NCBI GenBank assembly: GCA_037176725.1
Contig: JAZBRS010000075.1
Location: 75,270,001-75,334,000 of the forward strand
Length of the DNA: 64,000 bases
Reading direction: 5' to 3'
Origin: Posidonia oceanica
Taxonomy: Eukaryota; Streptophyta; Magnoliopsida; Alismatales; Posidoniaceae
Below the pieces are notes generated by a model. The model saw only the letters and a list, made by a program, of their open reading frames with translations. It ran no database searches and was not told where the DNA came from. This document shows positions 50,047 through 62,302 of the stretch, piece by piece; position 1 is the first letter of the stretch; the number at the start of each line of letters is the position of its first letter. Position numbers and translations under genes: made by a program.

Positions 50047-50868
50047 CTACTCTGTACTCCCTCTAGTTCGCAAACTAAGAATCCCCCATCTATCAAGATT
50101 ACAAATACCCCTGAGTTCCCTTGGAAGTTGTAAAAAATTAAAGTAAACTTGATGATTGTGTTGGCGGCCTCCCTCCTTAGCTAGAAAGTCAACTGCAACA
50201 TTGCCCTCCCAATAACAATGAGAGAAGCTAACATTAAATCGCTTTAATATACGCCGCCACCATGTAGAGCATTTCCAGCTAACAGAAATCTTCCTCTGTA
50301 ACATATGCACCACCTGCAAGGAGTCCGACTGGACCTCTGCCACGTCTATACCATGCGCCTCACACAAGACCAGAATATCCCAAATAGCTCTTATCTCAGC
50401 CTCATTATTTGTTATCCTACCATAGAAATAAGAAAAAGCAATTCTAACATTGCCACCCGCATCTCTAACCAGACCTCCACCTCTTGCACCTGTTGACGAA
50501 CAAGAACCATCAACATTGGCCTTCAATCCATATGATGGAGGGCTCCACGAAACAGGTATGCAACAAACATTGAGAGAAGTAGGAACATTGAAACCTAAAA
50601 GCCTCAAAGACGAAGCATGACCCCCCAAAAAAGAAAACCTCTTGTGGCCGAACAAATAATTGCATTCTGCAACAATCTCCATAGCAACTAGCCGCCATCG
50701 CTTGTATCTGTCAGAAAACCACCTATTGCAGTGCTCTTTCCAGATGTGCCAACATATAAAGCTTGGAAGAAACCCAATCAGAGCATGCCTGTATGAAGAC
50801 ATCCGTCCAAAATCCTGCCAAACTGATATAGTAGCCACAATGCCCTCACAGACTTGCATATGGAGCAC
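50047..50868 (-). pseudogene. LINE ORF2 C-terminal RNase H domain
   Basis: An open stretch of 273 codons. The RNase H domain occupies roughly its second half: KANVDGSCSSTGARGG, ITNNEAEIRAIWD, VQSDSLQVVHML and EGNVAVDFLAKEGGRQ provide the acidic residues expected of the domain. Plant L1 elements are known to have acquired an archaeal-like RNase H of this kind. The N-terminal part (FICWHIWKEHCNRWFSD) is the usual linker between the zinc-binding region and RNase H. It is intact in itself but belongs to a broken ORF2. Confidence 0.9.
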
Positions 50869-50883
50869 TTGGCTAAAGAAAGA

Positions 50884-51259
50884 TCAGATATTTGACCCCA
50901 ACTCCCCATGAAAAAGCAAGTGGTTTAGTGTCTTTGTCTGAGCATTGATACAACAGTTGCATTTAGATACAAAATGCACAGATCTTGATTGGACGTTAGC
51001 ATCCACAGAAACCGCATTCCAAGCTATCCTCCATAGAAACAGTGACATCTTGGCAGGCATAACACTTGACCATACCCATCTCCACCGGTTATTATTACGA
51101 TTCCTGTTCGAAATAAGAGACCAAGTACTCTTAATGGAGAAAGTTCCATCGGACTCTGGCATCTGAATAAGTTTGTCACTATCACCTTGCCAATCCACTT
51201 GAAGATTGTTAAAATTCAGCCACATATTGACTACATCAATATCATTGCCCCCAACCTGA
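50884..51259 (-). pseudogene. LINE ORF2 zinc-binding reverse transcriptase region, distal part
   Basis: The encoded GTFSIKSTWSLISNR, VWSSVMPAKMSLFLWR, NCCINAQTKTLNHLLFHG is the cysteine/histidine region found after the reverse transcriptase in plant LINEs. Its upstream half lies on the other side of the LTR insertion, ending at 60138. A stop near 50882 precedes the RNase H part. Confidence 0.88.
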
Positions 51260-51264
51260 TTTTC
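51260..51264. repeat. target-site duplication, left (TTTTC)
   Basis: TTTTC immediately precedes the left LTR and recurs exactly at 60133-60137. It lies within LINE ORF2. Confidence 0.92.
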
Positions 51265-54198
51265 TGTAACATCCTGAATCCTGCTACCATATATATATTT
51301 TTTTCAAGATTAATTCTAAGCAGATATCAAAAGCTCAAGTGACTGGAATTAAACTAAATAATTCACTCACCAGAATCCTTAATGTGTGGCGAAGTGACTC
51401 CTTCCTATATGCACTAGCAAACCAGCAACTTCTACTCCTGCACCTGAGAAAACATCAAACAAAATACACGTGAGTGACCACAGAAAGGTCACCCAGCACA
51501 CACCCTACCTAAACACACACAACAACAACTCGGCTAACTCCGCCGAGGAAAAACAGGCGTAACCACGCCAAAAGCCACAAAACTCTGACATCTTCCCTGG
51601 ATGTCGCAAAACCATACCACTAGGCAACTCTACCATTTGCCCAGCAAGCAGCAAACCCTTTCCAAACCATGCTTTTGAAAACATTCCTTTCTTTCATTTC
51701 AAAACCACTTGCATGCCTTTCAAAAACACAATGCACACTTGAAATGGCTACACTGGCCAGATCAAGTCCAACACCACTCACACAAGAGTGCAACACAAAA
51801 CACAGAGCCTCAGCTCAAAACCACGTAAAGCCACCTCCTAGAGACTGGCTCAAAACTCGAGTCTCAAAACCACAACTCTGCGCAGAAACAACCACAAGTT
51901 CGGGTGTCAGAACCCAACACAAAACTCAAGCCACAAAACACAATCCTGCGCAGAACCACCTCAAACTCAAGGCTCAGAAAGCTGGTGTAAAACACAAGTC
52001 TCAAAGTCAAAGCTATGCACAGAAAACACGAAAACTTGAGTCTCACAACTCAAGCGCCAAACCATAGCTATGAACAAGAGCAACACACAAGCTCAAACAC
52101 CAAAACCGACACAAAACACAAGTCACAAGACTCCAAACCAGCTCCAGCCACAAGCAGTCAATCCAGCACTGCACTGCCACGGATAGGTTGCAACCATCCG
52201 TCCCGAAGTCCAACCTCTCAGAAGGACTTCTCAACCACGTGTTGTTGCCCGGTGCTAAGCAAACAACACCCCGGTCACACGCAGCTGCTAGGCTCTCGTC
52301 CTCACAACGCACTGCACTGCCACGGAAGAACCACCCCGTGCAGGAGTTCTCCGCCTCAGATCCGTGAGCCACGAATCCTCAAGGTCCTTTTTGGACCACA
52401 CACAGGGTACACCCTAACAGTGTCCTAACTACTGGGGTCACCTAGACCACGCGCCACCCTGGGGACTCTTTTACTCCTGACCCGCACGGGCCACCCTAGG
52501 GACTCTTTCACCCCTGACCCGACTAGTATACCACACGCTGGGGTTATAGGCAATCACTAGGGGCCCTAGCCCTTTACTGTGCACTGCCCAACAACAAAAA
52601 ACATCTAAAAACACTTTCCAAAATCTCTTTGTAAATCATGCAATTTCTTTTTCAAATTACTTTGCAAAATCATCTCAAAAATCATTTTTATTGCACAAAA
52701 ACCCAAAATCACATTTTAAACATCAACAGGGTCCAAGTACACTCTCCTGGATCCAGCTTGGCCCATGGCAGGCCAAACTGGCCTGACTGGGCGCTCCAGG
52801 GGCGCCCACTGGCGCTCAGTAGGCGCCAGAAGCACCTGGAAATCCGCACAGCAATTTCGCACACCAAACCAGCGCACCAGACCCACGCACCAGTAAAAAA
52901 AACTCAGATAAAAATCTGACAGACTGTGAATCCAAAAAAATCACCCGATTTGGGAACTCAAATCGGTCTCACCACATGTAACCATAAATTCCACAAAAAT
53001 ACACAAAACGAAGCATTCCAAGTCATCTACCATATGGGACAAGAATCAAAGAATTTCGATAACCGTAGCTCAAGTTATCAAAATCACAAGCAACAAAGCT
53101 CATTCGGCCAAAACCATATAAACAGTAACCACACATGCATAATTAGCTACAAAATTCACCATAAATCTCCTAAAATCATGAATCTTCTACCAAGCATTCA
53201 AAACATGCTAAACAACGTATTTGCATCATTTTAAGCAAACTTGGAAAAGAAATGGCAAGGTGTGCACCTCCAAGACAGTGTACCACAACTGTCTTCTTCG
53301 GCGACGACCACCTCAACCACCGGCGACCAACCGCGATCCCAGGCTCCTCGAGACCATCCTCAAAGCTCGCTCGACTACTGGAAGAAGGCCAGAGACCACT
53401 TGAGCTCGAGACCACAGCACCCACCTCACGGCAACCCACAGAGCAAAGTTAAAACCAACGTAGAGGTGGAAACGAACCCAAAAACCCAACACCGTGGAGT
53501 TCAACTCACCTTCACCGGTGCTCTATCATAGGGGAGGAGTTTGTCGACGATGCCACCTCCTCAGGACAACCAAACTCTCACAGGAAAGGGGACAACCTCC
53601 TGCTGCAGAGCTCACTCCCACACCCCTCTCTCTCTCACTCGCACTGAAGGAAATGAGAAGGGGAGAAAAACTCAGAGGAAGAAAGGGAAGAAAAGAGGAA
53701 GGAGAGATCAAGTCTTCGCTGGGAAGCCACCCTCTTCTCTTCTTCCGCCCCCGACAGCCGCCCCGAAGTTGCGGGGGAAAGATGGTGGCAGTGTTGCATG
53801 GCATGTCTCCCATTGTTTCCTTTCTTTAATCAACTTTTTGCGCGAAAATTGCGCAAAGCCCCTCCTCCTTCCCACAAACTTCAAATCTCCCAAACAACTT
53901 CCAAAAATTACGCTAGAGAGTATAAACACCAATCTATTATGATTGCTTCAATGATTAATTACAATTAGAAGCAATCAAACTCCAAACCATCAAAATACAT
54001 AAACATGAGAATTACATCTCCAAATCCAACCCAACAAGTAACTGAATTCTGAACTAACGGGCCGTGCCGGTAATACGTGCTAGAATTCCGCACTATCAAC
54101 ACACGTCAATCATCCACGCCAATAATTTGTGCCAGATATTTTTGCTAATTACTCGCGCTAAAATTACCCGCTAGTTTCAGAAAAACCCAGATATTACA
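51265..54198 (-). repeat. 3' LTR of the non-autonomous element
   Basis: It begins TGTAACATCC and ends GATATTACA. It is a gene-free stretch with an AC-rich middle (51500-52130). A tandem pair of a unit of about 50 bp near 52460-52530 contains GGGACTCTTT and CCTGACCCG. Open frames seen here recur in the other LTR and show no known domain. Confidence 0.9.
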
Positions 54199-54213
54199 TC
54201 CTAACCCCCTTAA
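54199..54213 (-). other. polypurine tract of the non-autonomous element
   Basis: AAGGGGGTTAGGA on the minus strand lies directly upstream of the 3' LTR, the expected priming site for plus-strand synthesis. Confidence 0.8.
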
Positions 54214-57200
54214 AGGAATTTCGCCCTCGAAATCCTCAAGACGAAAGACCGAGGGTACCAAGTTAGGATGCAAAGCTCACGACCCAAATAACCAACACAA
54301 CGATGCCGTTCCAAACTCAAGGACCATCAAGGGAAAATCCATGCTCTACCAAGCCATTTTACCTTATACGGTCCTGAACGTCACCAAAAACTCCACTCCT
54401 TAAGAGCCCAAACCTACCAAAATTCAGGGGGTGATTCCTTAACAGGGCACAAAACTCCAATCACCACCCCAAAACTGTGTCTTCCAGAGTCACAAAGTAC
54501 ACGGAACTGCTCTGGTAGACACACAAAACACCAGGATGATCAGGTACAATCACTTTCCACTAGCACCCGTTACGCTACTCTAATACTCAACCTGGTCAGC
54601 AACCACTCAAACTCTACATCATGTGCTCAATGTCCTCTCTTATCTCCCAAAAGAGTCTAATTGCAGCACATAATGCCCACCAGAAGCTGCTAAACCATTA
54701 ATAACCAATACATATTCCTCAGAATTCCACCTCCAATCCATGGCACGAGAGAGAACTAGCGTACTGAGACACGACAAAGCTCTTCACAGATCTGGAGTGC
54801 ACTGACAGACTAGCTAACTAAGGTGCTAACTGTCTCTAGGAATTGCCTCCTAGACCGCCACCCCACCAGATCCAGAGTACAAACCACTACTGTGGCCAAC
54901 ACAAATCACAAGGACTAGGTAGTTCCACTCATATTTCTCCAACTGGCGAGAACCACAAGGCACCACGTTGCCCTACTGCAACAGGAACATATCCCAACCC
55001 AAGGCCACAGGAATCACTGTTTCCAGTGAAACAACCACCACCAATGGTCAAGACCACTCAGGAGTAACACTCAAATAAGTTCTCAACTCAAACCAACTCC
55101 CAGCAACATGGTCCAAACTAGCACAAACTGTTCCTCTTTCTTGGTTAACCCGTCCATGGTGCCACTATCTTGGAGATTCCGTTACCGGATCCCCGAGAAC
55201 AACTCACCTGGACCAGGAAACCACTACTTAGAGAGAACACCTGGGCCACACCCAACAGCTCAGCCAGCCGCGCCAACCAACGAGATGGGAAGCCAATCTC
55301 ACTGACTCGCCCCATCTCCGCTACAGAAAACCCAAAGAAACCAAAGGAGAGAAGATCTCCCCAAGATCGAACGCCATTACACCATTCGACCCACCAACAA
55401 GCAACCAAACACACGGGCACCCTCAACAGAACACCCAGAGAAGGCAAACCGGGCATTCCTAACAGAGCACCAAAAGAAAACAAACCAGAGAGAGAATCTC
55501 CACCGTCGAACGGCACTGAGCCACTCGGACCACCAACAACAAAACTATCTAAGCATCCAAACAGGATGGCCCAACCAAAACCCCGCAAACAACACACAAC
55601 ACACTAGCCACGCCATTCAATGGCTAGGCACACAACAAGATGCGCAACACAACTGCGCAGCACCACCGCGCAACTCACATGTGCAACACCTCTCAGATAA
55701 CTCAGTCCTCAAACAGAGTATCTGGAACACCCGCACGCATCCGAAGACCCACCAGGGTCACTCGGAACCAACAATGGACAACTAGGGACCCACACAGTCA
55801 CCCAGAGGCAACCCACAAACATCTGGGAACCGACACGGTTACCCAAAGACCACCAACAAACATCTAGGAACCCACACAGTCACCTAGAGACCACGACAGA
55901 CACCTGGGAACTCACCGAGTCACCCAGAAACAACAGCAACCACCTGGGGACCCACACGGTCACCTAGAGACAACCAACAAATATCTGAAGACCCACACAG
56001 TCACCTAGAGACAACCAACAAACATCTGGGGACCCACATAGTCACCCAGAGACAACCAACAGACATCTGGGAAGCCTCTCACTTCACCCAGATGCAATAG
56101 GAGGACGGAGCTACAGGCATCCTCCACACACATGACAACAACAACGACAACAAGACACGACGACCAACAGACTAGGAAAGGACCAGCCAGCCAACAAGAC
56201 CGACAACAAACCAAACAAAGAACAAACAACAAGCAAGGCAAATAGCAAGCAAATAAACAGACACCCACCATCGTGGAGGCCACACAAGGGCAGACAACTA
56301 CTGCACCTCTGCCCCACGACCAGACAAACCGCCCAAAAGCAACCACACACATCTGGGAAGCCTCATGCTTCTCCCAGATGCAGCAACAGGAGGATGAACT
56401 CCAGGCATCCTCCGCACCAACAACAAAGCAACAGCAAACGTGGAGGTTACACGAGAGGCAATCACCCGCTGCACCCCTCCCTCCACGACAAACACACAAC
56501 ACAGTCTAGCAACGGGTGGTGGTAAAACAAACACGCCCTCTGGTCAGCTATCGTGGAGTGCCTAACCCCCTTAAAGGAATCAAGGCACCACACTTCAAAA
56601 TCTGAAGCATCAGTAGTAAATCCTACCTCTGCCTTCTTGCAATCATAGCACAACAGCCAGACCAAAAATGCTCAGCAGACGTGCACAACTCCAGGCGACA
56701 CGACTCGTCTGGACTTACACACAACAGGGTCTCCCACCCTGTATACTAGCACTGAGTCTTGCCCAGACAACCACAGCCACCACTCCCACGGGTAACACAG
56801 TGCTCAATCCACGCAAAACTAGTGGACAACACCCAAAGCCACGCTCCACGGGGTTGAGGAGCTCAAACAAACCACTCCACACAAGCGAACATGACTTCGC
56901 GCTCCACTGCTCCCTAAAAACAGCTCTTAGCAGGCAGTGATCTCGAAGTCCACCCACTGGAAACCTTCCACTAAGGAGTCGGCGTCTACTTCCACAACCG
57001 AACAGATCGTCACTCCCAGGTTCCACGTGGTGCACCCCACATCACCCCTGCCGATGCCGAAGCTGGAGCCGATGACACTCCTCAACACTGCAAGCAAGAA
57101 AATCAAGGAAACACAAAAAAACAAGGTGCAGGAATGCATGAATGTAACTATGGAGTCACTCGACCAGACATCCCTAGGCTAGTGCACCTAGGTAACCTAA
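54214..57200 (-). other. interior of the non-autonomous LTR element
   Basis: No coding domain is recognised. The longest open frame on the sense strand (55597-55145, 150 codons) is Gly/Leu/Ser-rich without known motifs, and that on the opposite strand (55170-55607) is Pro/Lys/Thr-rich. The interior carries a 41-bp tandem array and a direct repeat of a hairpin (56064-56094 and 56350-56380). The polypurine-like sequence CCTAACCCCCTTAAAGGAAT near 54200 occurs again at 56561-56580. Confidence 0.75.
55740..56090. repeat. 41-bp tandem array
   Basis: About eight degenerate units contain ACATCTGGGGACCCACACAG and TCACCTAGAGACAACCAACA. The last three starts, 55981, 56022 and 56063, are 41 bp apart; earlier units vary in length. 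Confidence 0.88.
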
Positions 57201-57212
57201 GCTCTGATACCA
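57201..57212 (-). promoter_or_regulatory. primer-binding site (initiator tRNA-Met)
   Basis: TGGTATCAGAGC on the minus strand, three bases from the 5' LTR end, matches the initiator methionine tRNA 3' end. Confidence 0.9.
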
Positions 57213-57215
57213 TTC

Positions 57216-60132
57216 TGTAACATCCTGAATCCTGCTACCATATATATATTTTCTTCTAAAATAACTCTAAGCTGATATCAAAAGCACAATTGACTGGAAT
57301 TAAACTAAATAATTCACTCACCAGAATCCTTGATGTGTGGCGAAGTAACTCCTTCCTATATGCACTAGCAAACCAGCAACTCCTACTCTTGTACTTGAGA
57401 AAACACCAAACAAAACACACGTGAGTGACCATAGAAAGGTCACCCAGCACACACCCTACCTAAACACACACAACAACAACTCGGTTAACTCCGTCGAGGA
57501 AAAACAGGCGTAACCACGCCAAAAGCCACAGAACTCTGGCATCACCCCTGGATGTCGCAAAACCACACCACTGGGCAACTCTACCATTTGCCCAGCAAGC
57601 AGCAAATCCTTTCCAAACCATGCTTTTGAAAACATTCCTTTCTTTCATTTCAAAACAACTTGCATGCCTTTCAAAAATACAATGCACACTTGAAATGGCT
57701 ACACTTGCCAGATCAAGTCCAACACCACTCACACAGGAGTGCAACACAAAACACAGAGCCTCAACTCAAAACCACGTAAAGCCAGGCCCTAGAGACTGGC
57801 TCAAAACTCGAGTCTCAAAACCACAACTCTGCGCAGAAACAACCACAAGCTTGGGTGTCATAACCCAGCACAAAACTCAAGCCACGAAACACAATCCTGC
57901 GTAGAACCACCTCAAACTCAAGACTCAGAAAGTTGGCGTAAAACACAAGTCTCAAACTCATAGCTATGCACAGAAAACACCACAACTGGAGTCTCACAAC
58001 TCAAGCGCCAAACTATAGCTATGAACAAGAGCAACACACAAGCTCAAACACCAAAATCGGCATAAAACACAAGTCACAAGACTCCAAACCAGCTCCGGCC
58101 ACAAGCAGTCAAACCAGCATTGCACTGCCACGGATAGGTCGCAACCATCCGTCCCGAAGTCCAACATCTTAGAAGGACTTCTCAACCACGTGTTGTTGCC
58201 CGGTGCTAAGCAAACAACACCCCGGTCACACGCAGCTGCTAGGCTCTCGTCCTCACAACGCACTGCACTGCCACGGAAGAACCACCCCGTGCAGGAGTTC
58301 TCCGCCTCAGATCCGTGAGCCACGAATCCTCAAGGTCCTTTTTGGACCACACACAGGGTACACCCTAACTGTGTCCTAACTATTGGGGTCACTTAGACCA
58401 CGGGCCACCTTGGGGACTCTTTCACCCCTGACCCGCACGGGCCACCTTGGGGACTCTTTTACCCCTGACCCGACCAGTATACCGCACGCTGGGGTCATAG
58501 GCAGTCACTAGGGGCCATAGCCCTTTACCGTGCACTGCCCAACAACAGAAAACATCAGAAAGCACTTTCCAAAATCTCTTTGTAAATTGTGCAACTTCTT
58601 TTTCAAAATACTTTGCAAAATCATCTCAAAAATCATTTTTATTGCACAAAAATCCAAAATCACATTTTAAACATCAACATAGTCCAGGTACACTCTCTTG
58701 GATTCGGCTGGCTCATGGCAGGCCAAACTGGCCTGATTGGGTGCCTTAGGGGCGCCCACTGGCGCCCAGCAGGCATTAGAAGCACCTGGAAATCCGCACA
58801 GCAATTCCGCACACCAAACCCACGCACCAGTAAAAAAAACTCAGATAAAAATTTGACAGACCACGAATCCAAAAAAATCACCCGGTTTGGGAACTCAAAC
58901 CGGTCTCACAACATGCAACCATAAATTCCACAAAAATACACAAAACGAAGCATTCCAAGTCATCTACCATATGGGACAAGAATCAAAGCATTTCGATAAC
59001 TGTAGCTCAAGTTATCAAAATCACAAGCAACAAGCTCATTCGTCCAAAACCATATAAATAGTAACCACACATGCATAATTAGCTACAAAATTCACCATAA
59101 ATCTCCTAAAATCATTAATATTCTACCAAGCATTCAAAACATGCTAAACAACGTATTTGCATCATTTAAGCAAAGTGGAAAAGAAATGGCAAGGTGTGCA
59201 CCTCCAAGACAGTGTACCACAACTGTCTTCTCTGGCGACGACCACCTCAACCACCGGCGACCAACCGCGATCCCAGGCTCCTCGAGACCTTCCTCAAAGC
59301 TCGCTCGACTACTGGAAGAAGGCCAGAGACCACTTGAGCTCGAGACCACAGCACCCACCTCACGGCAACCCACAGAGCAAAGTTAAAACCAACGTAGAGG
59401 TGGAAACGAACCCAAAAACCCAACACCGTGGAGTTCAACTCACCTTCACCGGTGCTCTATCATAGGGGAGGAGTTCGTCGACGATGCCACCTCCTCAGGA
59501 CAACCAAACTCTCACAGGACAGGGGACGGCCTCCAGCTGCAGAGCTCACTCCCACACCCCTCTCTCTCTCACTCGCACTGAAGGAAATGAGAAGGAGAGA
59601 AAAACTCAGAGGAAGAAAGGGAAGAAAAGAGGAAGGAGAGATGAAGTCTTCGCTGCGAAGCCACCCTCTTCTCTTCTTCCGCCCCCGACAGCTGCCCCAA
59701 AGTTGCGGGGGAAAGATGGCAGCAATGCTACATGGCATGTCTCCCATTTTTTCCTTTCTTTAATCAACTTTTTGCCCGAAAATTGTGCAAAGCCCCTCCT
59801 CCTTCCCACAAACTTCAAATCTCCCAAACAACTCCCAAAAATGATGCTAGAGAGTATAAACACCAATCTATTATGATTGCTTCAATGATTAATTACAATT
59901 AGAAGCAATCAAACTCCAAACCATCAAAACACATAAACACGGGAATTACATCCCCAAATCCAACCCAACAGGTAATTGAATTCTGAACTAACGGGCCGCG
60001 CCGGTATTACACGTCAGAATTCCGCACTATCAACACACGTCAGTCATCCACGTCAATAATTTGCGCTAGATATTATTGCTAATTACTAGTGATAAAATTA
60101 CCCAATAGTTTCAGAAAAACTCGAACATTACA
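57216..60132 (-). repeat. 5' LTR of the non-autonomous element
   Basis: It begins TGTAACATCC and ends GAACATTACA, pairing with 51265-54198. Differences are scattered substitutions and small indels. No gene is recognised in it. Confidence 0.9.
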
Positions 60133-60137
60133 TTTTC
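60133..60137. repeat. target-site duplication, right (TTTTC)
   Basis: Exact copy of 51260-51264, next to the right LTR. Confidence 0.92.
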
Positions 60138-62067
60138 AAATAAATCCCTTTGATGAAACACGTCACCAAACTTGGCCCCCAAATCAGTAGTACGATAGTG
60201 CCCAAAATTGTTAAAAAGAATCCCATCCTTATGCCATTTTTCCATCCAAAATAACGCATCACCCTTATTGATAATCCAGCAAGAATTAGAAATCACCCAT
60301 GGCATAACCTCCATCAAGGATTTCCAACGAGTAGAAGCGTATGTAGGAGGAGAAACATTCCATCCAACATACCTAACCTTATATTTAGTTGCACAATAAA
60401 TGCTCCACAAGGATTCTTTTAAAAGCAACTTCCAGCAGCTCTTAATCCTGAGAAGATAAAGCATATCAGCAAACCAACGGATACCTAACCCCATGTCATA
60501 CAACGGCCCTGCACAAATACCCCAACGCACCCAATGATATTTCTTCTTGTTGTCCATGTAGCCCCACAAAAAATCTCTCAATAGCCGATCTATATCATGA
60601 ATAATATGCAAGGGAACTTTCAAAACAGTCAAAATATGCAAGGGAATAGAGCAGAGAACATTCTTAATCAAAGTGAGACGACCTGCCATACTTAGGAATT
60701 TATAACTCTAGCCATCAATACGTTTCCGTATTTTCTCCACCAGAGGACGAGCATAACACCCCTTAAATCTCCCAGCAGCAATAGGAGCCCCCAAGTAAGT
60801 CAAAGGCCAAGAACCTTGAGAAAAACCAGTCTCACGTTCAATGATGTCACTTCTACTAGTAGATTGGTGCCAATAATAATTGCATTTGTTCCTACCCATA
60901 CATTGACCAGAGGAGAGCTCATACCTCGCAATGAAGTCCATGAGATTGGAGACCGAAATGCTATCAGCTCTACAGAAAAACAACGCATCATCTGCAAAAA
61001 AAAATGAGAAGGACCGATTCCTTTCCCAGACGTTGCATACCTCTTGCACAATCCTTTTTCAACCAACAAACTGACACCCCTACTAAACACTTCCTGAGCC
61101 AAAATAAAAAGGTAGGAGAAAGCGGATCACCTTGTTTCAGACCCCTAGAAGCCTTAAAGAAACCTACTTGTTTTCCATTTATAATAACAAAAAACCAATT
61201 ATTATTCAGAGATCTCCTAACAAGGTCAATAAATCTCTTAGAGAAGCCAAAACGCCTATGCACATGAAACAGAAACAACCATTCCATTCTATCATATGCC
61301 TTAAGCATATCCAACTTGAAGACAACATTGCCCCCTCTGCATCTCTTATAAATATCCTCAATCAACTCCTGTGCCAACTGAATATGATCATAAATGTCCC
61401 TACCCTTTACAAAGCCTGCCTGCTCATTATTGATTAACTTGGGAAGCTAATAAACAAGTCTATTATTCAAGAACTTAGAACAAAGTTTGGAAGGAACATT
61501 TCCCACACTGATAGGCTTGAATTGGGCAAAACTAATCGGGCTTTCAACCATAGGAATCAGACAAATCATAGATGCCGAAATACTCCTATGCAACTTGCCA
61601 CCAACAAAGAAGAATTTCACCAAGGCATATAGGTCGTCCTTAATAACATCCCAAGCAGCCAAATAAAAAGATAAAGAAAAGCCATCAGGACCTGCTACCA
61701 CCCCCACAGGCATAGATTGAAGAGCAGCATAGATTTCCTTCATATCTGGTACTTTAGTAATAGACAAGCAATCCTCCTCTGAAAGCAATGTAGGAATACA
61801 CTCCAGAAGAAAGTCTTCCATCGTGCATCCCTCAGACGTGAATAAATCTCTAAAATAACCATTGATAATATCCCGTATATGCTGAGCCTCCTGCACCCAA
61901 ACATCCCTATCGTCTTTAATAACTTGGATGGAAGAACGACATCGGCGTTGCTTGACAAGATTATGGAAAAACGTTGTATTCTTGTCACCTTCCTGTAACC
62001 AATGGCAGTGAGCCTTTTGGAACCAAAATTTTTCTTCACGTTTTAGAGCTGAAATAACCTGTTGCAT
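60138..62067 (-). pseudogene. LINE ORF2 reverse transcriptase, broken
   Basis: Minus-strand motifs in order: GPDGFSLSFYLAAWDVIKDD (about 61690), ISASMICLIPMVESP, KPISVGNVPSKLCSKFLNNRL (about 61500), VFKLDMLKAYDRMEW (about 61300), GLKQGDPLSPTFLF (about 61130), the active site FADDAL (60983-60997), and MAGRLTLIKNVLCSIPLHIL near 60680. These are the conserved blocks of L1 reverse transcriptase. A TAG stop near 61450, frame changes near 61090 and 61040 and another stop before 60689 prevent translation. The 3' part at 60138-60689 continues at 51259 after the LTR insertion. Confidence 0.94.
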
Positions 62068-62302
62068 ATGATCTGTACAGAAATTATCATCTAGAATCCC
62101 CTGAACAGTAGCTAACCTCTCCTCGGCCTTCTTGACATTATCAAAAATATTACCAAATGCTCTTTATTCCAAGCTTTCAAAGCCTTCTTCAGACGAGTCA
62201 TTTTGAGAAACCAACGCAAAGACATGTCACCATTGTACGCCATAGGGTGAATCCATGACTGCTTTATAACTTGTAAACAAGCTGCATCCTCTAGCCAGAC
62301 AT

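Larger units (their letters stand above)
51265..60132 (-). mobile_element. non-autonomous LTR retrotransposon (LARD-like), 8.87 kb
   Basis: Two LTRs of 2934 and 2917 bp (51265-54198, 57216-60132), similar along their whole length with a few percent differences by eye, surround a 3.0-kb interior with a tRNA-Met primer site on the right and a polypurine tract on the left. The element therefore reads on the minus strand. Both flanks show TTTTC. The interior has no recognisable gag, protease, integrase or reverse transcriptase, so it must have moved using another element's proteins. LTR ends of TGTAAT on the sense strand and TGTTACA at the other end resemble plant chromovirus (Tekay-type) LTRs, which is a guess at the helper family. 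Confidence 0.9.

Noticed and set aside
49912..50133. Plus-strand open frame near the LINE end
   Set aside because: Opposite strand of the LINE tail and RNase H end; no motif.
53494..53829. Protein-coding gene in the LTRs at 53494-53942 and 59428-59876
   Set aside because: The same frames recur in both LTRs, overlap on both strands, and contain no known domain; they are LTR sequence.
55145..55607. Overlapping opposite-strand frames in the interior of the non-autonomous element as a novel gene pair
   Set aside because: Composition-driven (Pro/Lys/Thr against Gly/Leu/Ser), with no domain and no start context; left as an unassigned interior.
57201..57212. Possible tRNA-Met gene pieces (also 32224-32235)
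   Set aside because: They are only 12-base primer-binding sites next to LTRs, without cloverleaf sequence.
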